A model generated the notes under the pieces. That model was not told where the DNA came from and ran no database searches. It worked only from the letters and a program-made list of their open reading frames with translations. This document shows, piece by piece, positions 33,948 to 43,400 of a stretch of 64,000 nt of DNA. The DNA is from Lientehia sp934351765 (GTDB taxonomy: Bacteria > Bacillota > Clostridia > Lachnospirales > Lachnospiraceae), in the NCBI RefSeq assembly GCF_052118925.1, contig NZ_JBQKGG010000010.1:1-64000 (forward strand), given 5' to 3'. The translations under genes and the position numbers were made by a program. Position 1 is the stretch's first letter. Each line of letters opens with the position of its first letter.

Positions 33948-34628
33948 TATGCCGGAGGGCGACTGCTACAGCCTTTCGGCATGGGCGTATGCGGATGCAG
34001 TCTCGGAAAAGGATTTTTATCTGGAGGCCCAGGTCTGCTACAGTAACGGGACGACAAGATCCCACCGGTTCGACTTTGCCCCTTATGTGAAGGGTTGGCA
34101 GTACGGCGGCGGGGGGGGGTCACCACCGATGACGGGGATGCGGGAACCCAAAACAGTTATTATGCCATCCATATCCGGATCGTTTATGATGACCAGTGCA
34201 ATGCGGCCTGGTTTGACGGGGTCCAGCTCACGAAGGATGAAGGAGAGACTTACGTCTACGACAATGACGGGAACCTGACGGATGTGAAGAGCGCGGCGGA
34301 ACAGAGTAAGTTCCGGTATGACGGGAATGGAAACCTGTCGGGGATGGTGAGCCCGGACGGGACGGATTTTTCCTATACCTACGACAGCTGGAACAACCTG
34401 ACGGAGGCAAAGAACTCGGACGGGGCCGTTTAACGGTTTTCCTATGACGCAGGCGGGAACCGGACGGAGGAACGGATCTATCCGTATACCACGGGGACGC
34501 TCGGAGAGCCGGAAAAGACGATTTCCTACGGATACGGGGCTGAGGGCTGGAAGGATCAGCTGACAGAGTATGACGGCCAGACGATCACCTATGATGCCAT
34601 CGGAAATCCCATCGCCTACCGGGACAAC
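33948..34628 (+). pseudogene. Decayed partial copy of the RHS core
   Basis: 33948-34450 repeats the main gene at about 30449-30960 and 34441-34628 repeats 32052 onward. Relative to the main copy, bases near 33957 are deleted, the run GGGGGGGGG at about 34111-34119 shifts the frame, and TAA replaces TAC at about 34432. The join between the two segments falls in CTATGACGCA, present at both source sites, so about 1.1 kb was lost between YD repeats. It lacks any signal peptide or N-terminus. Confidence 0.8.
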
Positions 34629-35765
34629 ATGATCTTTGGCTGGCAGCATGGCCGGGAACTGAAAAGCATTACGGTTACGGCAGGCTTGAAAACGACCACC
34701 TACACCTATGATGAAGACGGCTACCGGATGACAAAAGCGGATGAGAGCGGAGTGACCCGGTATTACCGGAACGGGACCACCCTGCTGACCCAGAAGAAGG
34801 GGAGCACGCGCCTGGACTTCTTCTATGATGCCAACGGCCTGCCGCTGGGTTTCAAGAAGAACGGAACCGTCTACTATTATATCCTGAACCTTCAGGGCGA
34901 TGTTGTCGGAATCCTGGACAGCGAAGGAACCCAGGTGGTGAGCTACCGGTATGATTCCTGGGGAAAGCTCCTTTCCTGCACCGGGGAGATGGCGGACAGT
35001 ATAGGGGCAGTCAATCCCTTACGGTACCGCGGGTACTACTATGACAGCGAGAGCGGGCTGTACTACCTGAACAGCCGGTACTACGATCCGGAGACCGGAC
35101 GGTTTTTGAATGCAGACTGGCAGATGGATGACAACGCCGGGCTGTTAAAAGGAAATCTGTATGCGTACTGCGCGAATAACCCGGTGAAGTATCAGGATGA
35201 AGAAGGCGAAGGGTTACTGTTAGCTCTTGGAATTGGATTTATAGCAGGGGCTATTATATCGGGGCTAAATTCATGTGTCGTACAAGCAAATACAACAGGC
35301 ACAATTGATGGAAAACAAGTTGCGATAGATGCGATAACTGGAGGAGTATCAGGTTCATTAGCTGCAAGCGGGGTTGGATTAGTTGGACAGGTGATCGGAA
35401 ATGCAGCCATTTCATTAGGTGCATATGGTTTGACTCAGTCCAAGAATAAAGAAAAAGTTACATTAGAGGGAGCATTGGAAAGTTTAGCTCTGGGAGCAAC
35501 GGCTGGAATGATTGGAGGAAGTGGATTATATGATCAGAGCTTTCAGTCAAATGTAACACGTGTGACTTCTCGTTCCACAGCAAGGAGTATTTGCAAAATA
35601 GCCGGAGTAATATCCAGAAGAACTATAATAAGAACGTCAATACAATCTATAAAAAATGCTGCGAATATGGCAATTGGACGATTTATAGCAGGCGCCGGAT
35701 ATGCTGCGGCAGCGAATGCGTTAGCGGCTATGGCAAAGAATAAACGAATAAGGAAAAAAAGATGA
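34629..35765 (+). CDS. Orphan RHS core end with an alternative toxin tip
   Basis: 378 residues. The first ~165 repeat the end of the main RHS core, including RYYDPETGRFLNAD. The remaining ~215 (from about 35121) are a different, AT-rich tip: LYAYCANNPVKYQDEEGEG, then glycine/alanine-rich hydrophobic helices (GIGFIAGAIISG, ASGVGLVGQVIG, ATAGMIGGSG) and a basic end NKRIRKKR. It has no signal or good ribosome site and is probably a silent cassette that could replace the main tip by recombination across the shared core. The toxin activity is unknown. Confidence 0.7.
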   Translation: MIFGWQHGRELKSITVTAGLKTTTYTYDEDGYRMTKADESGVTRYYRNGTTLLTQKKGSTRLDFFYDANGLPLGFKKNGTVYYYILNLQGDVVGILDSEGTQVVSYRYDSWGKLLSCTGEMADSIGAVNPLRYRGYYYDSESGLYYLNSRYYDPETGRFLNADWQMDDNAGLLKGNLYAYCANNPVKYQDEEGEGLLLALGIGFIAGAIISGLNSCVVQANTTGTIDGKQVAIDAITGGVSGSLAASGVGLVGQVIGNAAISLGAYGLTQSKNKEKVTLEGALESLALGATAGMIGGSGLYDQSFQSNVTRVTSRSTARSICKIAGVISRRTIIRTSIQSIKNAANMAIGRFIAGAGYAAAANALAAMAKNKRIRKKR

Positions 35766-36259
35766 TATACTATATTTATTATTTGAGTATCGGAATTGGA
35801 ATTTTCGGAGTTGTAAAAATGTTTTCAGATTATGTCTGGTTTAATAGGAAAGAAAAACAACCTGGGAATGTATATCCGGCGGGGGTTATACAATTTTTGG
35901 GTGGATTGACTTCTGTAGGAACTCTTGTATTCGGATATAGTCTAAATGTAGCAATGGATGCGGCGTACCTGATTTTTTTAATAGTACCATGTGCTTTTAT
36001 GGCCATGTGCTTTATTTTGTATTCATCAAACATACGTGTCGTATACAAGGAAGAAGGCTTTCAATATCGCTCAATATGGGGAAGGCGATATGTATTTCAG
36101 TATGAGGAGGTGTCGTTTGTAAAAATAGGTTCAGAAATACTTACCATTTATACAGACAAAAGGAAGATTAAGCTGAGATATGAGTTTCTTAGAAAATGTG
36201 ATGGTTTTGTAAAAATACTAAAAAAGAAATGTTCTGGCAGGTATAAGACAATCTTTTAA
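35762..36259 (+). CDS. Membrane protein, candidate immunity protein of the orphan tip
   Basis: 165 residues overlapping the orphan tip by four bases (ATGA). Three hydrophobic segments (about 1-20, 42-62, 68-90) precede a soluble PH-like beta region (IRVVYKEEGFQYRSIWG, VSFVKIGSEILTIYTDKRKI). A membrane immunity protein would fit a tip with hydrophobic helices. The family is not identified with certainty, and the role is inferred from position. Confidence 0.65.
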   Translation: MIYYIYYLSIGIGIFGVVKMFSDYVWFNRKEKQPGNVYPAGVIQFLGGLTSVGTLVFGYSLNVAMDAAYLIFLIVPCAFMAMCFILYSSNIRVVYKEEGFQYRSIWGRRYVFQYEEVSFVKIGSEILTIYTDKRKIKLRYEFLRKCDGFVKILKKKCSGRYKTIF

Positions 36260-36323
36260 GATCGGTAAGCGAAAGATATCTGGCTGAGCCAATATCGCAC
36301 GAAAATGAGCAGAATCTAACAGA

Positions 36324-36359
36324 AAAGCAGGGCTGTCAAATTTGATAGTCCTGCTTTTT
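36324..36359 (+). terminator. Terminator of the RHS locus
   Basis: AAAGCAGG and inner bases (36324-36339) pair with the segment ending CCTGCTTT (36341-36357), with GTCAAATTTGAT at the apex, followed by TTTTTC. Confidence 0.75.
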
Positions 36360-36360
36360 C

Positions 36361-36486
36361 ATTTCATAGGAAAGTTCGTCCTATGAAATGAAAAACGCTC
36401 CGCGTGGATCGCACTGCGGCGGAGCGGAAGATTGCCGCTTTGCAGCCCGCCGCAGGCGGCGAATCCTGCGAGCAGGATTCTTTTTC
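36361..36486. repeat. Cluster of inverted repeats between RHS locus and CPBP gene
   Basis: ATTTCATAGGA (36361-36371) pairs with TCCTATGAAAT (36379-36389). CGCTCCG (36396-36402) pairs with CGGAGCG (36420-36426). GAATCCT and AGGATTC (about 36460-36480) form a third hairpin followed by TTTTTC. The last can terminate plus-strand transcription. The density of hairpins in 125 bases is unusual here. Confidence 0.6.
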
Positions 36487-36504
36487 AGAAAACCAGAAGT
36501 ACGA

Positions 36505-37362
36505 TCAGTCTGTTTTTTCAATTTTCCCCACTTCCTTTATCTTATGATAGCTCCATGCGCACAGGATTCCGGACAGGCCAAGAACGGGCATGGAGATGAT
36601 GAGCCGTTCTCTGGAGAGGTCGGTGAGCAGGAAGAAGGAGGTTATGTTGGCGCAGATATGGAACAGGATACAGGCATGGAGAGAACGGTACAGTTCGGCG
36701 GTGTGGGCCAGAAGAAGTCCCATGCAGAAGCCATAAAGGCTCTGAGAGACATCGCCGTGGAACAGGCCGAAGGCAGCGGCGCTTAAAAGGGCAGCGCCGG
36801 GGAAGCCAAACTCCCGGCGGAGCAGGAAAAATCCGTAGCCGCGGAACACCAGCTCCTCGATGAGCGGCGTGATGAGACAGGTCACCAGGGCGCCAAGGAG
36901 AACACTTGACTGCGCGGCGGTGGGCTCCAGGGTGGAGACAGTGGGGAACAGCTCCGGCAGCCGGGAAAAGGCAAGGAGCAGATTGAAAAAGACAGCGCCG
37001 GAAGCACCGAACAATGCCGGAAAAATATAGGAGCGCGCGGAAAATACCGGAGCCTTTCGGGAAAGTTCCGGAGCGGGATCATGATGCACAGAAGCCCCTG
37101 GATCGATGACCTTCGATGCAGAGGATTTCTTTTTTAAATAGAAATAGACGGGAAGCAGGATCAGACCGGAAACAGCTGCTGCGGTGCTTGTATAAAGAAG
37201 CGGCAGATTTCCCGAAAGAAACGGCTGGTGAGAAGCGGAAGCGAGCGCCTGAACAAGTGCGGCGCACACAAAAACAACCTGTTCGTAAAAAAAAACAGGA
37301 AGAACCAGAAAGCTCAGGAATGCAATGGCTTTCTTCATCAGTGACACTATGGAATTTGACAT
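36505..37362 (-). CDS. CPBP-family intramembrane metalloprotease
   Basis: 285 residues from ATG 37362; the minus strand has GGGGGTATT before it. At least six hydrophobic helices. The family motifs are present: EELVFRGYGF (EExxxR), FGLFHGD (FxxxH type) and HICANI near the C-terminus. Such Abi/CPBP proteins are glutamic intramembrane endopeptidases related to Rce1; in Firmicutes some protect against or process peptides. The target here is unknown. It is divergent from purL. Confidence 0.85.
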   Translation of the reverse strand: MSNSIVSLMKKAIAFLSFLVLPVFFYEQVVFVCAALVQALASASHQPFLSGNLPLLYTSTAAAVSGLILLPVYFYLKKKSSASKVIDPGASVHHDPAPELSRKAPVFSARSYIFPALFGASGAVFFNLLLAFSRLPELFPTVSTLEPTAAQSSVLLGALVTCLITPLIEELVFRGYGFFLLRREFGFPGAALLSAAAFGLFHGDVSQSLYGFCMGLLLAHTAELYRSLHACILFHICANITSFFLLTDLSRERLIISMPVLGLSGILCAWSYHKIKEVGKIEKTD

Positions 37363-37434
37363 AATAATACCCCCGGTTTTTTCTATCATATCGGATGTGT
37401 ACGGATCCTGTCAAGGAAAATCCGGGCAGTTCAA

Positions 37435-37463
37435 TTGACAGAAGGAGGAAAATGAAATATGAT
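37435..37463 (+). promoter_or_regulatory. Promoter of purL
   Basis: TTGACA (37435-37440), exactly 17 bases, then TATGAT (37458-37463), 52 bases before the chosen purL start. It overlaps an ATG at 37452, showing that the upstream in-frame codons are not translated. No purine riboswitch is apparent in the short leader. Confidence 0.8.
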
Positions 37464-37514
37464 AGTAGGGAAAATTATATCTGTATGTCATACATAAAAT
37501 CCATGGAGGTACTT

Positions 37515-40500
37515 ATGAGCGTAAGACGAATCTATGTGGAGAAGAAAAAGCCTTATGCAGTTCAGGCAAAGGAACTGAGGGAGGAGCTTTTAAGCTATCT
37601 TGGAATCAGTACGGTGACCGGCGTGCGCGTGCTGATCCGCTATGATATTGAAAATCTGTCTGATGAGACCTATGAAAAGTCCAAGGGCACGATTTTTTCG
37701 GAGCCTCCCGTTGATATTCTCTATGAGGATGATTTTCAGCACAACCCGGAAGACACCGTGTTTTCCGTGGAATATCTGCCCGGCCAGTTCGACCAGAGAG
37801 CCGACTCCGCAGAGCAGTGCGTGAAGTTGCTTAATGAGAATGAGGAGCCGGTGATCCGGAGCGCGACTACCTATGTGATCGAGGGAACCATGACGGCGGA
37901 GCAGAAGGAAGCGGTCAAGGAGCACTGCATTAACCCGGTGGACAGTCGTGAAGCATCGGCGGCTATTCCGGAGACACTGATCACAAAATTCGCGGAGCCT
38001 GCGGATGTAGCAGTGTTCGAGAATTTTGCGGAAATGCCGGAGGCGGAATTAAAGAAGCTGTATGATTCCTTAAATCTGGCGATGACCTTCAAGGATTTTC
38101 TGTATATTCAGGATTATTATAAGAATGAAGCGCACCGGGAGCCGACCATGACCGAGATCCGCGTGCTGGATACCTACTGGTCAGATCACTGCCGTCATAC
38201 TACCTTCCAGACGGAGTTAAAGAATGTGACATTCACAGACGGCGATTACAAGGTGCCTATTGAGAAGACCTATGAGCAGTATGTGGAAGACCGCAAAGAG
38301 ATCTTTAAGGGACGTGACGACAAGTTTGTCTGCCTGATGGATCTGGCGCTCATGGCCATGAGAAAGCTGAAAAAGGAAGGAAAATTAGACGACCAGGAGG
38401 AATCGGACGAGATCAACGCCTGCAGTATTGTGGTGCCGGTGGAGGTTGACGGCAAGGTTGAGGAATGGCTGGTGAACTTCAAGAATGAGACCCACAACCA
38501 CCCGACCGAGATCGAGCCGTTCGGCGGTGCGGCAACCTGCCTCGGCGGTGCGATCCGCGATCCCCTTTCAGGACGTACCTATGTATATCAGGCTATGCGT
38601 GTGACCGGTGCGGCAGATCCGACGGTTCCCGTATCGGAGACCATGAAGGGCAAGCTGCCCCAGAAAAAGCTGGTCCGCAGCGCAGCCCATGGCTACAGCT
38701 CCTACGGCAACCAGATCGGTCTTGCTACGGGCTATGTAAAAGAAATTTATCACCCGAATTATGCGGCAAAGAGAATGGAGATCGGTGCGGTTATGGGCGC
38801 AGCACCCAGACGTGCCGTGATCCGCGAAAATTCCGATCCCGGTGATATCATTATCCTGCTGGGCGGACGGACAGGCCGTGACGGAATCGGCGGTGCGACC
38901 GGTTCCTCCAAGGTGCATACCGAGTCCTCCATCGAGACCTGCGGTGCGGAGGTACAGAAGGGTAATGCGCCCACCGAGCGGAAGATCCAGAGACTGTTCC
39001 GCCGGGAAGAAGTAAGCCACATGATCAAGAAGTGCAACGACTTTGGAGCAGGCGGCGTATCCGTTGCCATCGGTGAGCTGGCAGCCGGCCTGGAGATCGA
39101 TCTGGATAAGGTGCCGAAGAAGTATGCCGGTCTGGACGGAACGGAGATTGCCATCTCCGAGTCCCAGGAGCGTATGGCCGTTGTTGTGGATAAAAAGGAT
39201 GTGGATCAGTTCCTGGCTTATGCCAATGAGGAAAATCTGGAGGCTGTTCCGGTTGCAGTTGTGACCGAGGAGCCGAGACTGAAAATGTTCTGGCGCGGCA
39301 GGACCATCGTGGACATCAGCCGTGCATTCCTGGATACAAACGGTGCGCATCAGGAGACGGATGTGGCTGTGACGGTGCCCGGAAAGAAGGGAAATCTCTT
39401 CGATAAAGAGTCGGTAAGCGATGTGAAGGCAAAGTGGCTGGAGACCATGAAGGATCTCAACGTATGCTCCCAGAAGGGCCTTGTGGAGATGTTCGACAGC
39501 TCCATCGGCGCCGGTTCGGTTTACATGCCTTACGGCGGAAAGTATCAGATGACGGAGACCCAGGCCATGGTGGCGAAGCTTCCCGTTCTGAACGGAAAGA
39601 CCGATGTGGTGACCATGATGAGCTACGGCTTTGATCCGTATCTGTCCTCCTGGAGCCCGTATCACGGGGCCGTTTATGCAGTGGTTTCTTCAGTGGCAAA
39701 GATCGTGGCCGCAGGCGGTGATTATAAGAAGATCCGTTTTACCTTCCAGGAGTATTTCCGGAGAATGACCGAGGATCCCACCCGCTGGGGCGAGCCCTTT
39801 GCGGCGCTTCTCGGCGCGTATAATGCACAGCTGGGCTTCGGGCTTCCGTCCATCGGCGGAAAGGACAGTATGTCCGGTTCCTTCAATGAATTAGATGTAC
39901 CTCCGACTCTCGTTTCCTTTGCTGTGGATGTGGCGAAGGAGCAGACGATTATCACACCGGAGTTAAAGAAGGCCGGAAACAAGCTGGTGCTGTTTGCCAT
40001 TGAAAAGGATGAATACGATCTTCCGGTTTATGAGCAGCTTATGGATCAGTACGGAAAGATCTTCGCGGATATCAAGGCAGGAACCATTGTTTCTGCGTAT
40101 GAGGTGGAGCGTCACGGAATCGCGGAGGCGGTATCCAAGATGGCGTTTGGTAACCGTATGGGCGTGAAGATCGAGCATAACATCGCTCCCGAAGATCTGT
40201 TTGCGGCAGGCTGGGGCAATGTGATCGCTGAGGTTCCTGCCGACAAGGTACAGAACCTGTCCGGCTGCTATACGGTAATCGGTGAAGTGACCGATACTGG
40301 TGCCATTGAATATCAGAATATGAAGATTGATCTCATGGACGCGCAGGCGGCATGGGAGAAGCCTCTGGAGAAGGTATTCCCGACTTCCTCCGGCGTGGAG
40401 CAGACTCCGGTGACGGATAAGCTTTACAAGGCCGATCAGATTTATGTATGTAAACACAAGGTGGCAAAGCCTACCGTATTTATTCCGGTATTTCCCGGAA

Positions 40501-41264
40501 CCAACTGCGAGTATGACAGCGCCAGGGTCTTTGAAAAGGCTGGTGCAACTGTTATTACAAAGGTACTGAAAAACATCACGGCAGAGGATATCCGTGATTC
40601 GGTGGAGATTTTCGAGAAGGCCATTGCCCAGTCACAGATCATCATGTTCCCCGGCGGCTTTTCCGCAGGTGATGAGCCGGAGGGCTCCGCGAAGTTCTTC
40701 GCGACGGCATTCCGCAATGCCCGCATGAAAGAAGCCGTGGAGAAGCTCTTAAATGAGCGGGACGGCCTCATGCTTGGTATTTGCAACGGCTTCCAGGCCC
40801 TGATCAAGCTTGGTCTTGTGCCTTACGGCGAGATCCGTCAGCAGACAGAGGATTCTCCGACCCTGACCTACAATACCATCGGCCGTCATGTATCCAAGAT
40901 GGCATATACCAAGGTCGTGTCCAATAAGTCCCCCTGGCTGCAGCAGGCCAAGCTGGGAGGTGTGTACTGTACGCCGGTTTCCCACGGTGAGGGCCGCTTC
41001 GTAGCAAGCGAGGAATGGCTGAAGAAGCTGTTTGAGAACGGACAGGTAGCAACTCAGTACGTTGACCTGGACGGCAATCCCACCATGGAGGAGACCTGGA
41101 ATCCCAACGGATCCTACCAGGCCATCGAGGGCATTACCAGCCCCGATGGAAGAATCTTCGGCAAGATGGCTCACATCGAACGCCAGGGCCAGTCCGTCGC
41201 CATCAATATCTGCGGCGAACAGGATCTGAAGGTATTCGAATCCGGCGTTGAATACTTTAAGTAA
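37515..41264 (+). CDS. purL: Phosphoribosylformylglycinamidine synthase, single-chain form
   Basis: 1,249 residues. It converts FGAR, glutamine and ATP to FGAM in purine synthesis. The large single-chain form fuses the synthetase (PurL) and glutaminase (PurQ) parts: N-terminal domain 1-~200, linker with DTYWSDHCRHTTF, ATP-binding NETHNHPTEIEPFGGAATCLGG, two repeated synthetase halves, and from about residue 990 a class I glutaminase with FPGTNCEYD, the nucleophile in LGICNGFQAL, and a SHGEGRF catalytic His. ATG 37515 has GGAGGT six bases before it. It stands as a single gene. Confidence 0.96.
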   Translation: MSVRRIYVEKKKPYAVQAKELREELLSYLGISTVTGVRVLIRYDIENLSDETYEKSKGTIFSEPPVDILYEDDFQHNPEDTVFSVEYLPGQFDQRADSAEQCVKLLNENEEPVIRSATTYVIEGTMTAEQKEAVKEHCINPVDSREASAAIPETLITKFAEPADVAVFENFAEMPEAELKKLYDSLNLAMTFKDFLYIQDYYKNEAHREPTMTEIRVLDTYWSDHCRHTTFQTELKNVTFTDGDYKVPIEKTYEQYVEDRKEIFKGRDDKFVCLMDLALMAMRKLKKEGKLDDQEESDEINACSIVVPVEVDGKVEEWLVNFKNETHNHPTEIEPFGGAATCLGGAIRDPLSGRTYVYQAMRVTGAADPTVPVSETMKGKLPQKKLVRSAAHGYSSYGNQIGLATGYVKEIYHPNYAAKRMEIGAVMGAAPRRAVIRENSDPGDIIILLGGRTGRDGIGGATGSSKVHTESSIETCGAEVQKGNAPTERKIQRLFRREEVSHMIKKCNDFGAGGVSVAIGELAAGLEIDLDKVPKKYAGLDGTEIAISESQERMAVVVDKKDVDQFLAYANEENLEAVPVAVVTEEPRLKMFWRGRTIVDISRAFLDTNGAHQETDVAVTVPGKKGNLFDKESVSDVKAKWLETMKDLNVCSQKGLVEMFDSSIGAGSVYMPYGGKYQMTETQAMVAKLPVLNGKTDVVTMMSYGFDPYLSSWSPYHGAVYAVVSSVAKIVAAGGDYKKIRFTFQEYFRRMTEDPTRWGEPFAALLGAYNAQLGFGLPSIGGKDSMSGSFNELDVPPTLVSFAVDVAKEQTIITPELKKAGNKLVLFAIEKDEYDLPVYEQLMDQYGKIFADIKAGTIVSAYEVERHGIAEAVSKMAFGNRMGVKIEHNIAPEDLFAAGWGNVIAEVPADKVQNLSGCYTVIGEVTDTGAIEYQNMKIDLMDAQAAWEKPLEKVFPTSSGVEQTPVTDKLYKADQIYVCKHKVAKPTVFIPVFPGTNCEYDSARVFEKAGATVITKVLKNITAEDIRDSVEIFEKAIAQSQIIMFPGGFSAGDEPEGSAKFFATAFRNARMKEAVEKLLNERDGLMLGICNGFQALIKLGLVPYGEIRQQTEDSPTLTYNTIGRHVSKMAYTKVVSNKSPWLQQAKLGGVYCTPVSHGEGRFVASEEWLKKLFENGQVATQYVDLDGNPTMEETWNPNGSYQAIEGITSPDGRIFGKMAHIERQGQSVAINICGEQDLKVFESGVEYFK

Positions 41265-41322
41265 AAGTTCAAAATAAACAATTCAGCACGCAGAAAACTA
41301 ATTAAACAATTCTGCACGCAGA

Positions 41323-41381
41323 AATACAGCCAGAACGTTAAGGGCAGATTTATCTGCCCGGAGCGGACTGGCTGTATTTTT
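41323..41381 (+). terminator. Terminator of purL
   Basis: AATACAGCCAG (41323-41333) pairs with CTGGCTGTATT (41368-41378), with an inner GGGCAGA/TCTGCCC stem and a TTTTT tail. Upstream, a 19-base sequence ending GCACGCAGAAA is repeated at about 41278 and 41305. Confidence 0.8.
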
Positions 41382-41528
41382 ATGGGCGGAACGCCCGAAA
41401 GTCCCAGACAGGAGCCGAAGGCGGCAGGGCGAGCGGCGCGAGAACCACATAATCTGTTGGATTCCCGCATATACTCATGGAAGCGTTGTCATTTCATGCA
41501 TGGAAACTTATTCCGGTGAGGTGGGGAT

Positions 41529-42368
41529 ATGACGGTTTGGAATCAAAAAGGACATTCAGTTTCTTGGCTTATACGGATTTTTCAGGGAATTCTGATCGGC
41601 ATCGGCGCGGTGCTTCCGGGAATTTCCGGTGGTGTGTTATGTGTGATGTTTGGAATTTACCAGCCGGTCATGGAACTGCTTTCTGCTCCGAGGCATGCAT
41701 TGAAAGTCCATGCGGGACTGCTCATTCCGGTCTGCATCGGAGGAGTCGCAGGATTTTTCGGGGTGTCAAAGATTCTTGGATTCTTCCTGAGCATATATGA
41801 AACCCAGTTGGTTTGTCTGTTTGTGGGGCTGATCATCGGAATGCTGCCGTCCTTATATCAGGAAGCGGTGGGAGCAGGGAAAAAGGTGATAGCGGGAGAG
41901 TGGTTCAGTTTTGGAGCTGCATTTTTCGGGCTGTTGCTGCTTCTTGTCTGGCTGCGGACCGCGAATGCAGTGATCACGCCAAACTGGTTTTGGAATCTGT
42001 TCTGCGGTGTCTGTGCGGCGCTGAGTGTCATCGTCCCGGGGCTGAGCTTTTCCACGCTGCTTATGCCGCTGGGATTGTATCTGCCGTTTATTGACGGAAT
42101 CGGAAATTTCGATGGATCGATTCTGATTCCGGCCGGACTGGGGGCCGCAGCGACCGTGTTCGGTTTTTCCGGAGTTATTACAGAGCTGATGAACCGCCAT
42201 GAATCGCTATTCCGTTACGGAATTTTCGGAATTGTTCTGGCAGCGACACTCATGACCGTTCCGTATGAAGTATTTTTGGAAAGCATGAGCGCCGCACTGG
42301 TGAACGGAGGCTTTCTGGTGGCAGGAATCTTCGGCGGGCTGGTACTGGAGAAAATGAATCAGGTATGA
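41529..42368 (+). CDS. DUF368 family undecaprenyl-phosphate transporter (PopT-like)
   Basis: 279 residues with about eight hydrophobic helices and two internal repeats, each containing a PG-S motif: AVLPGISGGVLCV near residue 28 and IVPGLSFSTLLMPLG near residue 168. DUF368 proteins were shown to recycle the C55-phosphate lipid carrier across the membrane for peptidoglycan and teichoic acid synthesis. ATG 41529 is preceded by GAGGTGGGG. It is a single gene converging with the hydrolase at its end. Confidence 0.85.
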   Translation: MTVWNQKGHSVSWLIRIFQGILIGIGAVLPGISGGVLCVMFGIYQPVMELLSAPRHALKVHAGLLIPVCIGGVAGFFGVSKILGFFLSIYETQLVCLFVGLIIGMLPSLYQEAVGAGKKVIAGEWFSFGAAFFGLLLLLVWLRTANAVITPNWFWNLFCGVCAALSVIVPGLSFSTLLMPLGLYLPFIDGIGNFDGSILIPAGLGAAATVFGFSGVITELMNRHESLFRYGIFGIVLAATLMTVPYEVFLESMSAALVNGGFLVAGIFGGLVLEKMNQV

Positions 42369-43259
42369 TCAAATCTCATAAACCAGCCGGATTTCGGACA
42401 GGATCTGTTTTACAGCCTTTTTAGCCTCAGGAAGAGCTTCCAGCATCCAGTCGTGGACCATACCGGGGTAGGTGTAGAGATGGTAGGGTACGTGGGCGTT
42501 ATGGAGCTTCTGGCGAAGCTGGAGTGCGTCGGCGTAGAGCATATCATTGTCGCCGGTCCAGATGGAAACAGGCGGCAGACCGCGCATGGGTCCGAACAGC
42601 GGGCTGACCCGCGGATCAGAAAGCGGCAGGCTGCCTGCATAGAGAAGCGCTGCTTCCCGTCCTCCGTCCGGTTCCAGAATGGGATCCCGGCGGGAAAGGA
42701 CATTTTTTACCGGATTATCCCCGGTGGCATCGAGGAAGGGCGAGAGAAATAACAATTTTTTCGGAGCGGGAAGCCCCGCCTTCTTTGCGTTCTGGGCAAC
42801 AGCCAGAGCCAGGTTGGCACCGGCGGAATCGCCCATGAGGATCACACCGCGGGGACAGCGACGGATCAGATCTTCATACAGGGTCATGCAGAACCGCAGG
42901 GTCTGGAGGCAGGTATGCTCCGGGATCAGGGGATAATCGGGAACAACCACCGGACAGGCGGTACCCTTTAAGATGGAATCGCAGAGCTTCCAGTGCTTTT
43001 TAATGAGGCTGGTCAAAAAAGCTCCGCCATGAAAATAAAGAACGCAGGGCGCATCGGCAGCCCTGGAAAAATCAAGATAGTAGACGGGACGTTCCAGACA
43101 GGAATCTGCTTCGACCGTATATCTTTTACGGAAAGCTTCCGGCGGTGTCATGTAGCGGGGATCACCGTGATTGGAGCGGGAAAGCTGAGTCTTTAAATCA
43201 TCCTTCGCGTTGGTACGAAGTTTATATTGATAGGAAAGGTTACTGAGAATGCTCGGCAT
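42369..43259 (-). CDS. Alpha/beta hydrolase of the hormone-sensitive lipase family
   Basis: 296 residues from ATG 43259, preceded on its strand by GAAGGGAG. Features: oxyanion motif FHGGAFL, nucleophile elbow GDSAG, acid in WTGDNDMLY and His in GMVHDWM. HSL-type esterases act on short acyl esters. No signal peptide, so cytoplasmic. The substrate is unknown. It is divergent from the P-type ATPase gene with only ~140 bases between. Confidence 0.87.
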   Translation of the reverse strand: MPSILSNLSYQYKLRTNAKDDLKTQLSRSNHGDPRYMTPPEAFRKRYTVEADSCLERPVYYLDFSRAADAPCVLYFHGGAFLTSLIKKHWKLCDSILKGTACPVVVPDYPLIPEHTCLQTLRFCMTLYEDLIRRCPRGVILMGDSAGANLALAVAQNAKKAGLPAPKKLLFLSPFLDATGDNPVKNVLSRRDPILEPDGGREAALLYAGSLPLSDPRVSPLFGPMRGLPPVSIWTGDNDMLYADALQLRQKLHNAHVPYHLYTYPGMVHDWMLEALPEAKKAVKQILSEIRLVYEI

Positions 43260-43323
43260 AAAAACAACTCCCTTCTGGAAATCTATTGTTTTGAATAATG
43301 CAACTTCGTATGGCACTGCTTGT

Positions 43324-43352
43324 AGTATAACACATAAATCTTCTCCTGTCCT
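43324..43352 (-). promoter_or_regulatory. Probable promoter of the hydrolase gene
   Basis: On the minus strand AGGACA (43347-43352), 17 bases, TATACT (43324-43329), 65 bases before the start. Confidence 0.45.
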
Positions 43353-43400
43353 CATATTCTTTAGGGGCGGCGATGGGCTGGCAGGGAGGAGGATACGGCT

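Noticed and set aside
37395..37514. An earlier purL start extending the protein by up to 40 residues
   Set aside because: A consensus promoter at 37435-37463 overlaps that stretch, and the strong ribosome site is before 37515.
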